44,528 nucleotides of DNA from Methanolinea sp. (GTDB lineage: Archaea; Halobacteriota; Methanomicrobia; Methanomicrobiales; Methanospirillaceae), in the NCBI GenBank assembly GCA_025453675.1, contig JALOPW010000011.1:1-44528 (forward strand), given 5' to 3'. The stretch's first letter is position 1. Each line of letters starts with the position of its first letter. The position numbers and the translations under genes were made by a program. This document shows, one piece after another, positions 33,834-41,509 of the stretch. Under the pieces are notes generated by a model that had not been told where the DNA came from, did not search any database, and saw nothing but the letters and a program-made list of their open reading frames with translations.

Positions 33834-34610
33834 TCAGAGGGCTTTTATCAAAGATCCCCGGGTGATAAGCCCGGCAATCTTTCCCCGGCTTGTCACGGGA
33901 ATGGAACTGATACCTTTCGCGAGCATGAGATCCACCACCTCGTCGATACTTGCACTTGCTTCGACTGTAAGCACAGGGCTCGTCATGATATCCTTGACGA
34001 GCAGGTTTCGGATGCGATGATCCTGGTGCCGGTCCTCTACCAGCTCCCGGAATCTTCGCATCGAGACTGCCACGTCTGTCTCGGTCACTATGCCTACGAT
34101 CTGGTCGTTCTCGGTGACCACGCAGCGGTGGAGGTTGTCATCGATCATCCGCCGCCTCCAGTGCACTACCCGCTCATCGACATCAATGGTGCATGCAGGC
34201 TCCATGACATCCGCGAGCGCCCCTGTTGGGCGCATGACACGAAGGATCTCCCCCGCGGTCACCTGCCCCACTAGCCGGTGGTCCTCGTCATAGACCACCA
34301 CCAGCTTGTAGGCCTGGAGCAGGGGGATAACCACGTCCAGGTCCTGGTCCGGGTATACCGTGGTGAAGTCCTCCTCCACGGTATTTGCCACATGGATGGA
34401 TGTGGGGGACATGGAGGAGTTCCTCTTGGTGCCAAGTTTCTCAGCCACGCTCTGCCTGGAGACCGTGCCCACCACCATGTTTTGATTCATCACAATAAGG
34501 GGGTCAATGCCCTCGTCCAGCATCTTGTCCAGGGCATCGGTGATGGGTGCGGACTTGGAGATGGTGACCGGCCTGGACATGATGTCCTTTACGAGAATAT
34601 CGTCGCTCAT
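33834..34610 (-). CDS. CBS-domain protein (four CBS modules), gene 5 of the array
   Basis: A 258-residue protein made of four CBS modules (about 7-60, 72-130, 133-190 and 205-258) and nothing else recognisable. Typical strings are VKDIMSRPVTIS, VGTVSRQSVAEK, VVGQVTAGEIL-like, VGIVTETDVAVSM, and VKDIMTSPVLTVEASASIDEVVDLM. CBS pairs usually bind adenosyl ligands (AMP, ATP, SAM) and act as energy or metabolite sensors. No effector domain is attached, so it should act through protein contacts. Its ATG overlaps the stop of the preceding CBS gene (ATGA). Confidence 0.88.
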   Translation of the reverse strand: MSDDILVKDIMSRPVTISKSAPITDALDKMLDEGIDPLIVMNQNMVVGTVSRQSVAEKLGTKRNSSMSPTSIHVANTVEEDFTTVYPDQDLDVVIPLLQAYKLVVVYDEDHRLVGQVTAGEILRVMRPTGALADVMEPACTIDVDERVVHWRRRMIDDNLHRCVVTENDQIVGIVTETDVAVSMRRFRELVEDRHQDHRIRNLLVKDIMTSPVLTVEASASIDEVVDLMLAKGISSIPVTSRGKIAGLITRGSLIKAL

Positions 34611-35446
34611 ACTGTTACTTCCCGGATTATATCGTCTCTTTTCAAAATTCCTTTGATCTCGTTGCCTTCCACTGCAACCACGCTGTTGATGTGGTTCGCC
34701 TGCATTACATTCACGGCCTCGGTCAGTTTCTCACCACAGCCGATGGTGATGACCGGGCGGGACATAAGGTCCTCGGCGACAGCCGCAGCCACCATCACAT
34801 AGCGGTGCTGCTTCCTCCCGCCAGGCTCCCCCCGCCGCAGCATCATCACGTCTTTTTTGGGCAGTTCTCTTCTCTCTGTCTCGTAGAGGTAGAATGCCAG
34901 GTTGCTCTCCGTGATGATGCCTGCCAGTGTGCCATCATTATTGACGACGACTACCTTATCATTCCTTTCCTTCATGATATCGATAACATGGTCGAGGGAG
35001 TGATACCTGCTGACAGTGATGGCGTCCTCCATGACGTCCGCCACGGTCTGTTTCAGGGAATTGACTGCTGCTGAACGCATGAAGTCTGACTTGGTCACAA
35101 TGCCCGCGATCTCCCCCTCATCTATCACCGGCAGCCCGCTGATATCCCACTGGATCATGAGGCTTGCTATCTCGCGGCTCGTGGTGGTGGTGGAGATCGT
35201 GAGCGGCTCCCGCGTCATCAGGATGTTTACTGGGATATTGTCGATAGGCCTCCTCCTCCAGATAGGTTCACTCTGCCGCAGGCGGTATCCGATGTCCTTC
35301 TTGGTAAGGATACCCACCAGAATCCCGGCTTCAACGACCGGAATGCGGGAGATCTTGTGCTTGAGCATCAGGTTTCGTGCATACGCCACGTGCTCCCCGG
35401 GACTGACAATGTAGACCGGGGAGGTCATGATATCTTGTGCCTGCAT
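34607..35446 (-). CDS. CBS-domain protein (four CBS modules), gene 4 of the array
   Basis: 279 residues with CBS modules at about 2-57, 72-127, 135-190 and 217-275. Visible are AQDIMTSPVYIVSPGEH, ISRIPVVEAGILVGILTKKDI, ISGLPVIDEGEIAGIVTKSDF, and AEDLMSRPVITIGCGEKLTEAVNVM. A basic linker (about 192-215, RRGEPGGRKQHR) separates the third and fourth. An in-frame GTG at 35455 overlaps the upstream stop, but the ATG at 35446 has GGGGGTGA at ideal spacing and is chosen. Confidence 0.88.
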   Translation of the reverse strand: MQAQDIMTSPVYIVSPGEHVAYARNLMLKHKISRIPVVEAGILVGILTKKDIGYRLRQSEPIWRRRPIDNIPVNILMTREPLTISTTTTSREIASLMIQWDISGLPVIDEGEIAGIVTKSDFMRSAAVNSLKQTVADVMEDAITVSRYHSLDHVIDIMKERNDKVVVVNNDGTLAGIITESNLAFYLYETERRELPKKDVMMLRRGEPGGRKQHRYVMVAAAVAEDLMSRPVITIGCGEKLTEAVNVMQANHINSVVAVEGNEIKGILKRDDIIREVTV

Positions 35447-35451
35447 GAGAT

Positions 35452-36396
35452 TCACCCCCTTGAGAGTGCTTTGACCAGGTCGAATTCCGTCACGAGCCCG
35501 ATGAGCCTTGCATCCTCAATCACCGGGAGAGCACCTGCGTTCCTCTTTACCATCTCCCCTGCGGCCTGGTTGACACTCCTGTCAGGCGTGGTGGTGTAGA
35601 GGTTCCCGGAAACCAGGGTTCTCACCGGGAGGGCCATCACCTCTGCGATATCTCCGGTCACCAGCTGGTCAAATACCCGCTTGCTCCCCAGGTATTTCAT
35701 GATGTCAGTGGTGGTGATGATACCGTAGAGCACCTCGTCACTCACCACCGGCAGCCTGCGGAACCGGTACTTGGTCATCTCCCGGGTGACTTTTCCTATC
35801 GGGCAGTCGGGATCGGTGACCCGCAGGGACCGGCTCATAATCTCCTCCACAGTGCAGGAGACCCTCTCGTTCACGAGCACTGTCATGACGTCCCTCTCCG
35901 TGACGATACCTGCAAGGGCCTGATCCTGATCGAGGATGGGGATCCCCCCGATCATCTTCCCGGTGATGATATCGATGGCATCACGGAGTGATGCAGAATC
36001 AGGAAGAGTTGTCACCTGCGATGTCATGATGCTCCTGATGCTCTCATTGACGGCCGAGAGCAGGTTCCCTTCGTGCTTCACCTGGACGAGGTTGAACTTG
36101 TCCCCACCTCCCAGAAAGTTGATCACGTCCCCTGAAGTGACAATCCCTCGCAATTTTCGGGAACCTGCATCCACCACCGGCAGCCGACGGAAACCACACC
36201 GGGTCATAGTCTCCACCGCCCCGAGGATGCTCATGGTCTGCGGTACCGAGACCACATCACCCGTGCCGATGGCCATTATCTCCCCCTCCTGCTCGACGAC
36301 CCTTGATTTGAATTCTACCGGGCCTCGATCAAATTTTCCGGGCATTTTCAGAAGTTTGTCACTCTGTTTGAAGTTCTTCTCACTGTGATGCACCAT
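35452..36396 (-). CDS. CBS-domain protein (four CBS modules), gene 3 of the array
   Basis: 314 residues with a basic N-terminal stretch of about 35 residues. Four CBS modules follow, at about 40-100, 118-175, 183-240 and 252-312. Typical strings are FRRLPVVDAGSRKLRGIVTS, GGIPILDQDQALAGIVTERD, FRRLPVVSDEVLYGIITTTD and AGALPVIEDARLIGLVTEFD. It begins 77 bases after the preceding CBS gene. That gap has a TATA-like CATTATAG (minus strand, about 36405-36412), very close to the ATG at 36396. If it is used, translation may start at the internal ATG 36345 instead. Confidence 0.88.
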   Translation of the reverse strand: MVHHSEKNFKQSDKLLKMPGKFDRGPVEFKSRVVEQEGEIMAIGTGDVVSVPQTMSILGAVETMTRCGFRRLPVVDAGSRKLRGIVTSGDVINFLGGGDKFNLVQVKHEGNLLSAVNESIRSIMTSQVTTLPDSASLRDAIDIITGKMIGGIPILDQDQALAGIVTERDVMTVLVNERVSCTVEEIMSRSLRVTDPDCPIGKVTREMTKYRFRRLPVVSDEVLYGIITTTDIMKYLGSKRVFDQLVTGDIAEVMALPVRTLVSGNLYTTTPDRSVNQAAGEMVKRNAGALPVIEDARLIGLVTEFDLVKALSRG

Positions 36397-36473
36397 ATCT
36401 GGCCCCTATAATGTATTGCTATGACATCCCGGTGCCATGATGAACTTCGGGACATCTCGTTCTTATTCAATGT

Positions 36474-37223
36474 TCACGGAATCGCATTCAGCACATCATG
36501 CCGATCGATGATGCCTACCAGGTTCTCTCCCTCAAGAACAGGGAGGCGGCTGATATCATGCCTGACCAGCATCTCTGCAGCCTTCTGCAGGCTTTCCCCA
36601 GGAGAGATGGTGACCACAGGTGTGGTCATCACTCCCGCGACAGGGGTGCTCGATGCCCCGTCCGCGGACGCCCGCCATCTGCCATCCTTGAGCAGATCCC
36701 GGCGGGATATGATCCCCACCAGGCGCTTCTTCTTGACCACCGGAAACGCGGAGAACCCGCTCTCGGTGATCAGGATATGGATCCTGTGGATGGGCTCGTC
36801 GGCCGGGCACTCCACCACTTTCCTGGACATATAATCCTCCACCGTCCCTCCAAGCTTGTGCCGGGTGATGATCACCGGGAAGATCTCAGAGAGAAGTACC
36901 CCTCCAAGTACCTGGCCCTGTTCATCAACCACGGGGATGCTGTCAGTGCCGTTCTTTTGGATCCCCTTCACCACGTCCTCAATGGAGGACCCCGGGCTTA
37001 CGGGGAGGATCTCTTTCATGAAGCCCTCTATGGTCACATTCGATCTCGTCGCCGTGACGGTGAGCACCCCGGATATGTCCACGTAACCCATGAGCCTGCG
37101 CTTCCCGTCATGCACGTATATCTCGCGATAGACATCGTCACGGAGCACCTGCCTGGCCCTGGTGACTTTTTCATCATATTTCAGGACCGGTACATCGACC
37201 ATGAAATCCCGGGCCATTTTCAT
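36474..37223 (-). CDS. CBS-domain protein (four CBS modules), gene 2 of the array
   Basis: 249 residues with CBS modules at about 3-57, 66-120, 128-182 and 195-249. Clear strings are ILPVSPGSSIEDVVKGIQ, TDSIPVVDEQGQVLGGVLLS, VVKKKRLVGIISRRDLLKDG and VAGVMTTPVVTISPGESLQKAAEM. The first module is the most divergent. GAGGAGG nine bases upstream supports the ATG, which overlaps the stop of the preceding CBS gene. Confidence 0.88.
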   Translation of the reverse strand: MKMARDFMVDVPVLKYDEKVTRARQVLRDDVYREIYVHDGKRRLMGYVDISGVLTVTATRSNVTIEGFMKEILPVSPGSSIEDVVKGIQKNGTDSIPVVDEQGQVLGGVLLSEIFPVIITRHKLGGTVEDYMSRKVVECPADEPIHRIHILITESGFSAFPVVKKKRLVGIISRRDLLKDGRWRASADGASSTPVAGVMTTPVVTISPGESLQKAAEMLVRHDISRLPVLEGENLVGIIDRHDVLNAIP

Positions 37224-37789
37224 TGTAGCAGTTCCTCCTCACGGCATGACGGACAGAGCATCAGGTTGTCGATCCGTCTGAGATCATCTGACATCTGGCC
37301 GCACCTGCTGCAGACCCCTACCTCCACATCTTCCAGGCGGTTGATCTCTACCAGGTCATTCATCAGCTCATTGATCTCTGTGGATACCGTGAGAATGTCA
37401 CGAACTGTTACAATTCCAATAACCTTGTTCTCCTCGTCAACCACAGGAAGTCTCCGGACACGGTGCTTGATCATCATGTGAGCCGCATCCTTCGCATACT
37501 TGTCTGCGCTGATGGTGATGAGGGGAGTACTCATTATCTCATTGACCTGGATGGCTCCGGGTCTGAGATCCTTGGCCACTACCTTGCAATTGAAATCCTC
37601 TTCGGTAACTATCCCGATAGGGAGGTTATCGCGGCCAAGCACGATGCAGCTTCCCACCTCATCCCGGCACATGAGCATGGCCGCACGGGCAACAGTCCCC
37701 TCATATCCTATAGTAGTGGGGTTGCGCCGCATGACCTCCCGAACAGGCACCCGGGTATCGAAGCGGATGGTATCGGATGATTTTTTCAA
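37220..37789 (-). CDS. CBS-pair protein with C-terminal zinc ribbon, gene 1 of the array
   Basis: 189 residues with one CBS pair (about 15-70 and 80-135: VREVMRRNPTTIGYEGTVARA, then VNEIMSTPLITIS and VRRLPVVDEENKVIGIVTVRD). A short helical spacer follows, then a zinc ribbon with CSRC and CPSC knuckles at about 159-184. The ribbon could bind nucleic acid or protein, making this the likely output member of the array. A perfect GGAGGTGAT ribosome site precedes the ATG. A TATA element at 37854-37861 (minus strand) would start the operon. Confidence 0.9.
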   Translation of the reverse strand: MKKSSDTIRFDTRVPVREVMRRNPTTIGYEGTVARAAMLMCRDEVGSCIVLGRDNLPIGIVTEEDFNCKVVAKDLRPGAIQVNEIMSTPLITISADKYAKDAAHMMIKHRVRRLPVVDEENKVIGIVTVRDILTVSTEINELMNDLVEINRLEDVEVGVCSRCGQMSDDLRRIDNLMLCPSCREEELLQ

Positions 37790-37853
37790 TCAATCACCTC
37801 CATGTTGTTGACACAAGTGGGTTTATTGCAGTTACCAATACGGCAAATGGAGT

Positions 37854-37908
37854 GTATATACTTTCTGCAATTTCCCCGAGTCGCAAATCGGGGATAATAA
37901 ATCTAATT
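37854..37908. promoter_or_regulatory. Divergent promoter region with a symmetric hairpin (CBS operon / arvA)
   Basis: GTATATAC (37854-37861) is a TATA candidate for the CBS operon on the minus strand, about 65-70 bases before its ATG, leaving a leader with a perfect ribosome site. GATAATAAATCTAATTA (37893-37908) is the candidate for arvA on the plus strand. Between them CCCCGA (37874-37879) and TCGGGG (37888-37893) form a perfect 6-bp inverted repeat spaced by eight bases. That position, between two diverging TATA elements, suits an operator. Confidence 0.5.
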
Positions 37909-37991
37909 ACCACCTTCCCCTAAAAGGATAGTAACAGATTCACATGACCCCGGGGGTATATCATCCAGTCGGAGTCATGAAGAGGTATACC

Positions 37992-38633
37992 ATGAATATC
38001 CTGGTCCAGACCAAGAAGCGTCTCTCAAGATTCCTTATGGCTTTTTTCCAGAAAAAGAGAGCCAGAATCGGAATATACGGCCCGCCAAATGCCGGGAAGA
38101 CCACACTCGCCAATCGTATTGCCAGGGACTGGACCGGGGAGAATGTGGGCCTGGTGAGTGAGATCCCGCATGAGACCCGGCGGGCTGTGCGGAAGACTGA
38201 TATCAGCATCATCGGCTCAAACGGGAGCAACATCACCATTGATATTGTTGATACTCCGGGAGTGACGACCAAGATCGATTACAAGGACTTTCTGGAGTAT
38301 GGGATGGACAAGGAGACAGCGGTCATACGGGCCCGGGAGGCCACTGAAGGAGTGGCAGAGGCCATGCACTGGCTCCGGGAGGATATCAACGGAGTCATGT
38401 ATATGCTGGATGCCACTGAGGATCCCTTCCTGCAGGTCAATATCATGATGATTGGGATCATCGAGAGCCGAAAGCTTCCGGTGATCATCGTGGCAAACAA
38501 GATTGACCTCCCCGATGCATCCCCGCAGCGCATACGGAGTGCGTTTCCCCAGCATCCTGTGGTGCCAATATCCTGCCTGGACGGGAAGAACATAGAGGAT
38601 CTGTATGAGAAGATGGTGGAGCATTTTGGGTAG
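37992..38633 (+). CDS. arvA: Era-like small GTPase, ArvA type
   Basis: A 213-residue GTPase. The P-loop is GPPNAGKT (30-37), G3 is DTPG (87-90), and G4 is NKID in VIIVANKIDLPDAS. A switch region follows the P-loop (SEIPHETRRAVRKTD). Its basic N-terminus (about 25 residues, KKRLSRFLMAFFQKKRAR) is amphipathic and could contact membrane. With the next two genes it matches the conserved archaeal trio whose GTPase drives extracellular vesicle formation in haloarchaea (ArvA). ATG 37992 is chosen for its GAGGTAT site; the frame is open from 37944, with another ATG at 37977. Confidence 0.85.
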   Translation: MNILVQTKKRLSRFLMAFFQKKRARIGIYGPPNAGKTTLANRIARDWTGENVGLVSEIPHETRRAVRKTDISIIGSNGSNITIDIVDTPGVTTKIDYKDFLEYGMDKETAVIRAREATEGVAEAMHWLREDINGVMYMLDATEDPFLQVNIMMIGIIESRKLPVIIVANKIDLPDASPQRIRSAFPQHPVVPISCLDGKNIEDLYEKMVEHFG

Positions 38634-38642
38634 GTGTGGAGC

Positions 38643-39005
38643 ATGCAAGGAGTCCAGATTGACCTGATATCGTCCGAAAAACTCGCAACCCTCACTTCCA
38701 TGGAGAAGATTCACCTCATTCTTGACCATGTGAGGAAGGGGACTATCATCATTCTTGAAAAGGGACTCTCCCCGGAGGAGCAGAGTACCCTGATAGAGAT
38801 GACCATGAGGGAGATCCTTCCTGACGGCTTCAATGGTATTGAGATCGAGACCTACCCGTCAAAGGACCAGAGCCCCGGCTTCCTCCAGAAGCTGCTCGGG
38901 AGATCGGCCATCGAGTCGCGGCTGACTGTGATCGGCCCTGCAAACCAGCTGCGGATGATAAAAAAGGAGAAAGACATCATCAGCGCCTGGGTCTCCACGC
39001 GGTGA
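38643..39005 (+). CDS. arvB: DUF2073 protein, ArvB type
   Basis: A 120-residue protein of the archaeal DUF2073/ArvB family. It has a helix-rich N-terminus (LISSEKLATLTSMEKIHLILDHV), a strand-rich centre (GTIIILEKGLSPEEQ), and IEIETYP followed by FLQKLLGR and LTVIGPANQLRMIKKEKDII. No catalytic motif is visible. The ATG at 38643 is preferred over a GTG nine bases upstream. It lies ten bases after arvA and five before arvC, so the three genes are one unit. The family is known almost only from this gene neighbourhood. Confidence 0.82.
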   Translation: MQGVQIDLISSEKLATLTSMEKIHLILDHVRKGTIIILEKGLSPEEQSTLIEMTMREILPDGFNGIEIETYPSKDQSPGFLQKLLGRSAIESRLTVIGPANQLRMIKKEKDIISAWVSTR

Positions 39006-39009
39006 GCGG

Positions 39010-39390
39010 ATGCCACACCGATGCGTCAACTGCGGGAGAGAATACCGGACCAACGAGTGCGAGATCCTCAAGGGCTGCAGGGAGTGCGGTGGGAAAAAAT
39101 TCATTTTTGTGCCTCTTGTCGAGCGGGAGAAGGAACCAGAACCCCCGGTTGTCCTGCCTGAAAAAGTGGAGAAGACGTTTCAGGAGGAGGAGAATAAGGA
39201 CGTGGTGCCCCTTCCTGCCTATGACAGGCTGGAGAGCATCCGGATTGTATCCCCGGGAACGTATGAGTTGAATATCGAGAAGATGGCGAGCTCTGACGAG
39301 AGGGTCGTGGGGGTAGGCAGGGGGGAGGGCAGCTATCTCGTGGACCTCCTCTCCATGGTCAAGCCAAAAAAGAAAAAGAATAAAAAATAG
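39010..39390 (+). CDS. arvC: Zinc-ribbon protein, ArvC type
   Basis: 126 residues with an N-terminal zinc ribbon: CVNC (5-8) and CREC (about 22-25), ending the knuckle with GGKKFIFVP. An acidic linker with Pro/Glu (about 35-65) follows, then a small C-terminal domain (ESIRIVSPGTYELNIEKMA and GRGEGSYLVDLLSM). The last residues are a Lys-rich tail. GGTGAGCGG precedes the ATG. It closes the arvABC unit and converges on aIF1 with 13 bases between stop codons. Confidence 0.82.
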   Translation: MPHRCVNCGREYRTNECEILKGCRECGGKKFIFVPLVEREKEPEPPVVLPEKVEKTFQEEENKDVVPLPAYDRLESIRIVSPGTYELNIEKMASSDERVVGVGRGEGSYLVDLLSMVKPKKKKNKK

Positions 39391-39403
39391 GTTTTATCTC
39401 ATT

Positions 39404-39709
39404 TCAGTTGATATTGTCCACGCTGTATCCCTTGTTCACCAGCAGATCCTTGACCCTCTCCTTGTGATTGCCCTGCAGTTCGATAGAGGTCCCCTTCACC
39501 GTTCCACCACAGGCAAGTCTCCCTTTCATGTACTTTGAGAGGTCCTCAAGGTCGATATCCGTCGGGTTCAAACCCTCGATAACGGTCACTTCTTTCCCGT
39601 AACGTCTCCTGTCGACCTTGACGCTGATCCGCTGCTGTTCCTTTGCGACTTCTTCACAGATGCATAACTCTTTCGGCAGTCCACACGTTGGACAAATCCC
39701 ACCATTCAT
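39404..39709 (-). CDS. Translation initiation factor 1 (SUI1/aIF1)
   Basis: 101-residue SUI1-fold factor that monitors start-codon choice on the small subunit. It has an N-terminal zinc-like motif [13 protein letters not shown], then the core [35 protein letters not shown] and [19 protein letters not shown] 39709 is chosen; a TTG 15 bases upstream is in frame. The TATA element is centred 26 bases before the ATG, which points to a leaderless message. Confidence 0.94.
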   Translation of the reverse strand: MNGGICPTCGLPKELCICEEVAKEQQRISVKVDRRRYGKEVTVIEGLNPTDIDLEDLSKYMKGRLACGGTVKGTSIELQGNHKERVKDLLVNKGYSVDNIN

Positions 39710-39729
39710 TACAAGTACCTTCAAGTTCT

Positions 39730-39741
39730 CTTTATATATTT
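39730..39741 (-). promoter_or_regulatory. TATA element of the aIF1 gene
   Basis: AATATATAAAG on the minus strand is a close match to the archaeal TATA box. Its centre (about 39735) is 26 bases before the ATG at 39709, so transcription should begin at or next to the start codon. Confidence 0.65.
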
Positions 39742-39805
39742 GTTGGCATCCCCAAAACCCTGCAAAGCCAGGATAACAATGTAATTGAGACTATATCCGG
39801 GCAGC

Positions 39806-41458
39806 TTAAGGGACAAGCGTATCCACCCTGCAGGTATCGCACCCCCGGGAGAGCACCTGGTCTTTCCGGCTGCGGTAGCGATACACTGTGATTCCCTTGC
39901 AGCCCAGTTCACGGGCGAGGAAAAAAATGCGGGATATCTCTTCAACCGTGGCATCTTCGGGAAGGTTTACCGTCTTTGAGACGGCATTATCCACGTATTT
40001 CTGGAAGGCTGCCTGCATCCTCACGTGGTATTTGGGGTCCATCTCCCCAGCGTTCCTGAAGAGTTCCTGGATCTCCCTGGATACCGCAAGGCCCTGCACG
40101 CTTCCTGTCTTCCTCGCCTTCTCGAGAAGGTCACTCCCATGGGGAACATCTTTAAGGAGGCGTTCCAGCGCAGGGTGCATGATCCGGAAGGTCTTTTTAT
40201 CGATCACCCTCTCCCCGGAACACGAGAAGAGCGGCTCAATTCCGCTGCTGGTGCAGGCAATCAGATGCAGCGACCCGGTAGGTGCGATGGTGGTCACGGT
40301 GGCATTTCTCATGGGTCCGGAATAGATACTCTGGTCGATGGACGGGAAAGAGCCTTTCTCTTCCCCCAGCGTCCGGGATGCCTCGTGAGACTCGTCCTGG
40401 ATGAAGCGCATGATCCGTTCTCCGATGGAGAGTGCGTCACCCGACTGATAAGGGATTCCCATCTGGATCAGTATATCTGCAAATCCCATTACGCCGAGCC
40501 CTATCTTCCGTGTCCGGAGGGTGCAGTTACGGATCAGGGGAAGGGGAAACTGGTTCACATCAATGACGGCATCCAGAAACTCCACCGCCAGCCAGACCGT
40601 CTCGGAGAGTGTCTCCCAATCCATTTCATCTTTTTTCATGCAGCGGGAGAGGTTGATGCTCCCAAGGTTGCAGCTCTCCCAGGGGAGGAGGGGCTGTTCA
40701 CCGCAGGGATTGGTGGCCTCTATCTCCCCGAGCCCCGGCACAGGATTCGTCTCGTTGATGCGGTCAAGGAAGAGCACCCCCGGATCACCGCATTTCCAGG
40801 CTGATAGGGCAAGCGCGTTCCACAAGGTCCCGGGGTCAATCTCCTCCCCTACCGATCCATCCCGCGGGTTGACCAGCCCGTACCTTCGACCCTTCTCCAT
40901 GCACGAGAAGAATGCCCTGTCAAATCCTACTGAGAGGTTGAAGTTCTGCAACCCCCCCTTCTCTTTTGCCCTGATGAACTCCATGATGTCCGGATGGCTG
41001 CTCGCGAGTACGCCCATGTTGGCACCCCTTCGCTTCCCACCCTGCCGAAGGGCGTTCGTGGCCTCATCGTAGACACGTATGAACGAGAGAGGACCACTCG
41101 CCACCCCTGCCGTGCCAGCAACCATATCACCCCTTGGACGCACCCGGGAGAAGGAGAACCCTGTACCCCCACCGCTTTTATGGATGAGGGCCATGTACCC
41201 GAGTATCGAGAAGATCTGCCGGATGGAGTCGTCGACAGGCAGGACGAAGCATGCAGAGAGCTGGCCGGGAGGTGTCCCTGCATTCATAAGGGTGGGAGAA
41301 TTGGGTAAAAAGCGTAATTCTTCGAGTATCTCTACGAACCGGCCGTTCTTCTCTGCTCCTACCGCCCGGGCTACCCTCCTGCACATATCTTCCGGGGTCT
41401 CTCCTGGCAGCAGGTACCGGCTGGCGAGCAGTACCTTTGCAGGATCACAGAGTTCCAT
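39806..41458 (-). CDS. nrdJ: Adenosylcobalamin-dependent ribonucleotide reductase (class II)
   Basis: Class II enzyme reducing ribonucleotides to deoxyribonucleotides with coenzyme B12. The 550 residues include [21 protein letters not shown] with the first active-site Cys, [12 protein letters not shown], the radical-site region [21 protein letters not shown], and [21 protein letters not shown]-terminal CDTC pair passes reducing power. It is shorter than many NrdJ proteins but has no ATP-cone, which accounts for part of this. The ATG at 41458 has no ribosome site; a TATA element lies 26 bases upstream. It is divergent from cobQ, a gene for making B12. Confidence 0.94.
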   Translation of the reverse strand: MELCDPAKVLLASRYLLPGETPEDMCRRVARAVGAEKNGRFVEILEELRFLPNSPTLMNAGTPPGQLSACFVLPVDDSIRQIFSILGYMALIHKSGGGTGFSFSRVRPRGDMVAGTAGVASGPLSFIRVYDEATNALRQGGKRRGANMGVLASSHPDIMEFIRAKEKGGLQNFNLSVGFDRAFFSCMEKGRRYGLVNPRDGSVGEEIDPGTLWNALALSAWKCGDPGVLFLDRINETNPVPGLGEIEATNPCGEQPLLPWESCNLGSINLSRCMKKDEMDWETLSETVWLAVEFLDAVIDVNQFPLPLIRNCTLRTRKIGLGVMGFADILIQMGIPYQSGDALSIGERIMRFIQDESHEASRTLGEEKGSFPSIDQSIYSGPMRNATVTTIAPTGSLHLIACTSSGIEPLFSCSGERVIDKKTFRIMHPALERLLKDVPHGSDLLEKARKTGSVQGLAVSREIQELFRNAGEMDPKYHVRMQAAFQKYVDNAVSKTVNLPEDATVEEISRIFFLARELGCKGITVYRYRSRKDQVLSRGCDTCRVDTLVP

Positions 41459-41477
41459 TACGAGAGAGAGGAATGCC

Positions 41478-41490
41478 CTTTATTTAAATT
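41478..41490. promoter_or_regulatory. Shared bidirectional TATA element of nrdJ and cobQ
   Basis: CTTTATTTAAATT sits in a 51-bp gap between two divergent start codons. Its centre (about 41484) is 26 bases from the nrdJ ATG (41458) and 26 bases from the cobQ ATG (41510). Both genes lack a ribosome site, so both messages are probably leaderless and served by one near-symmetric element. Confidence 0.65.
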
Positions 41491-41509
41491 CACGCATATT
41501 TTTACTCAC

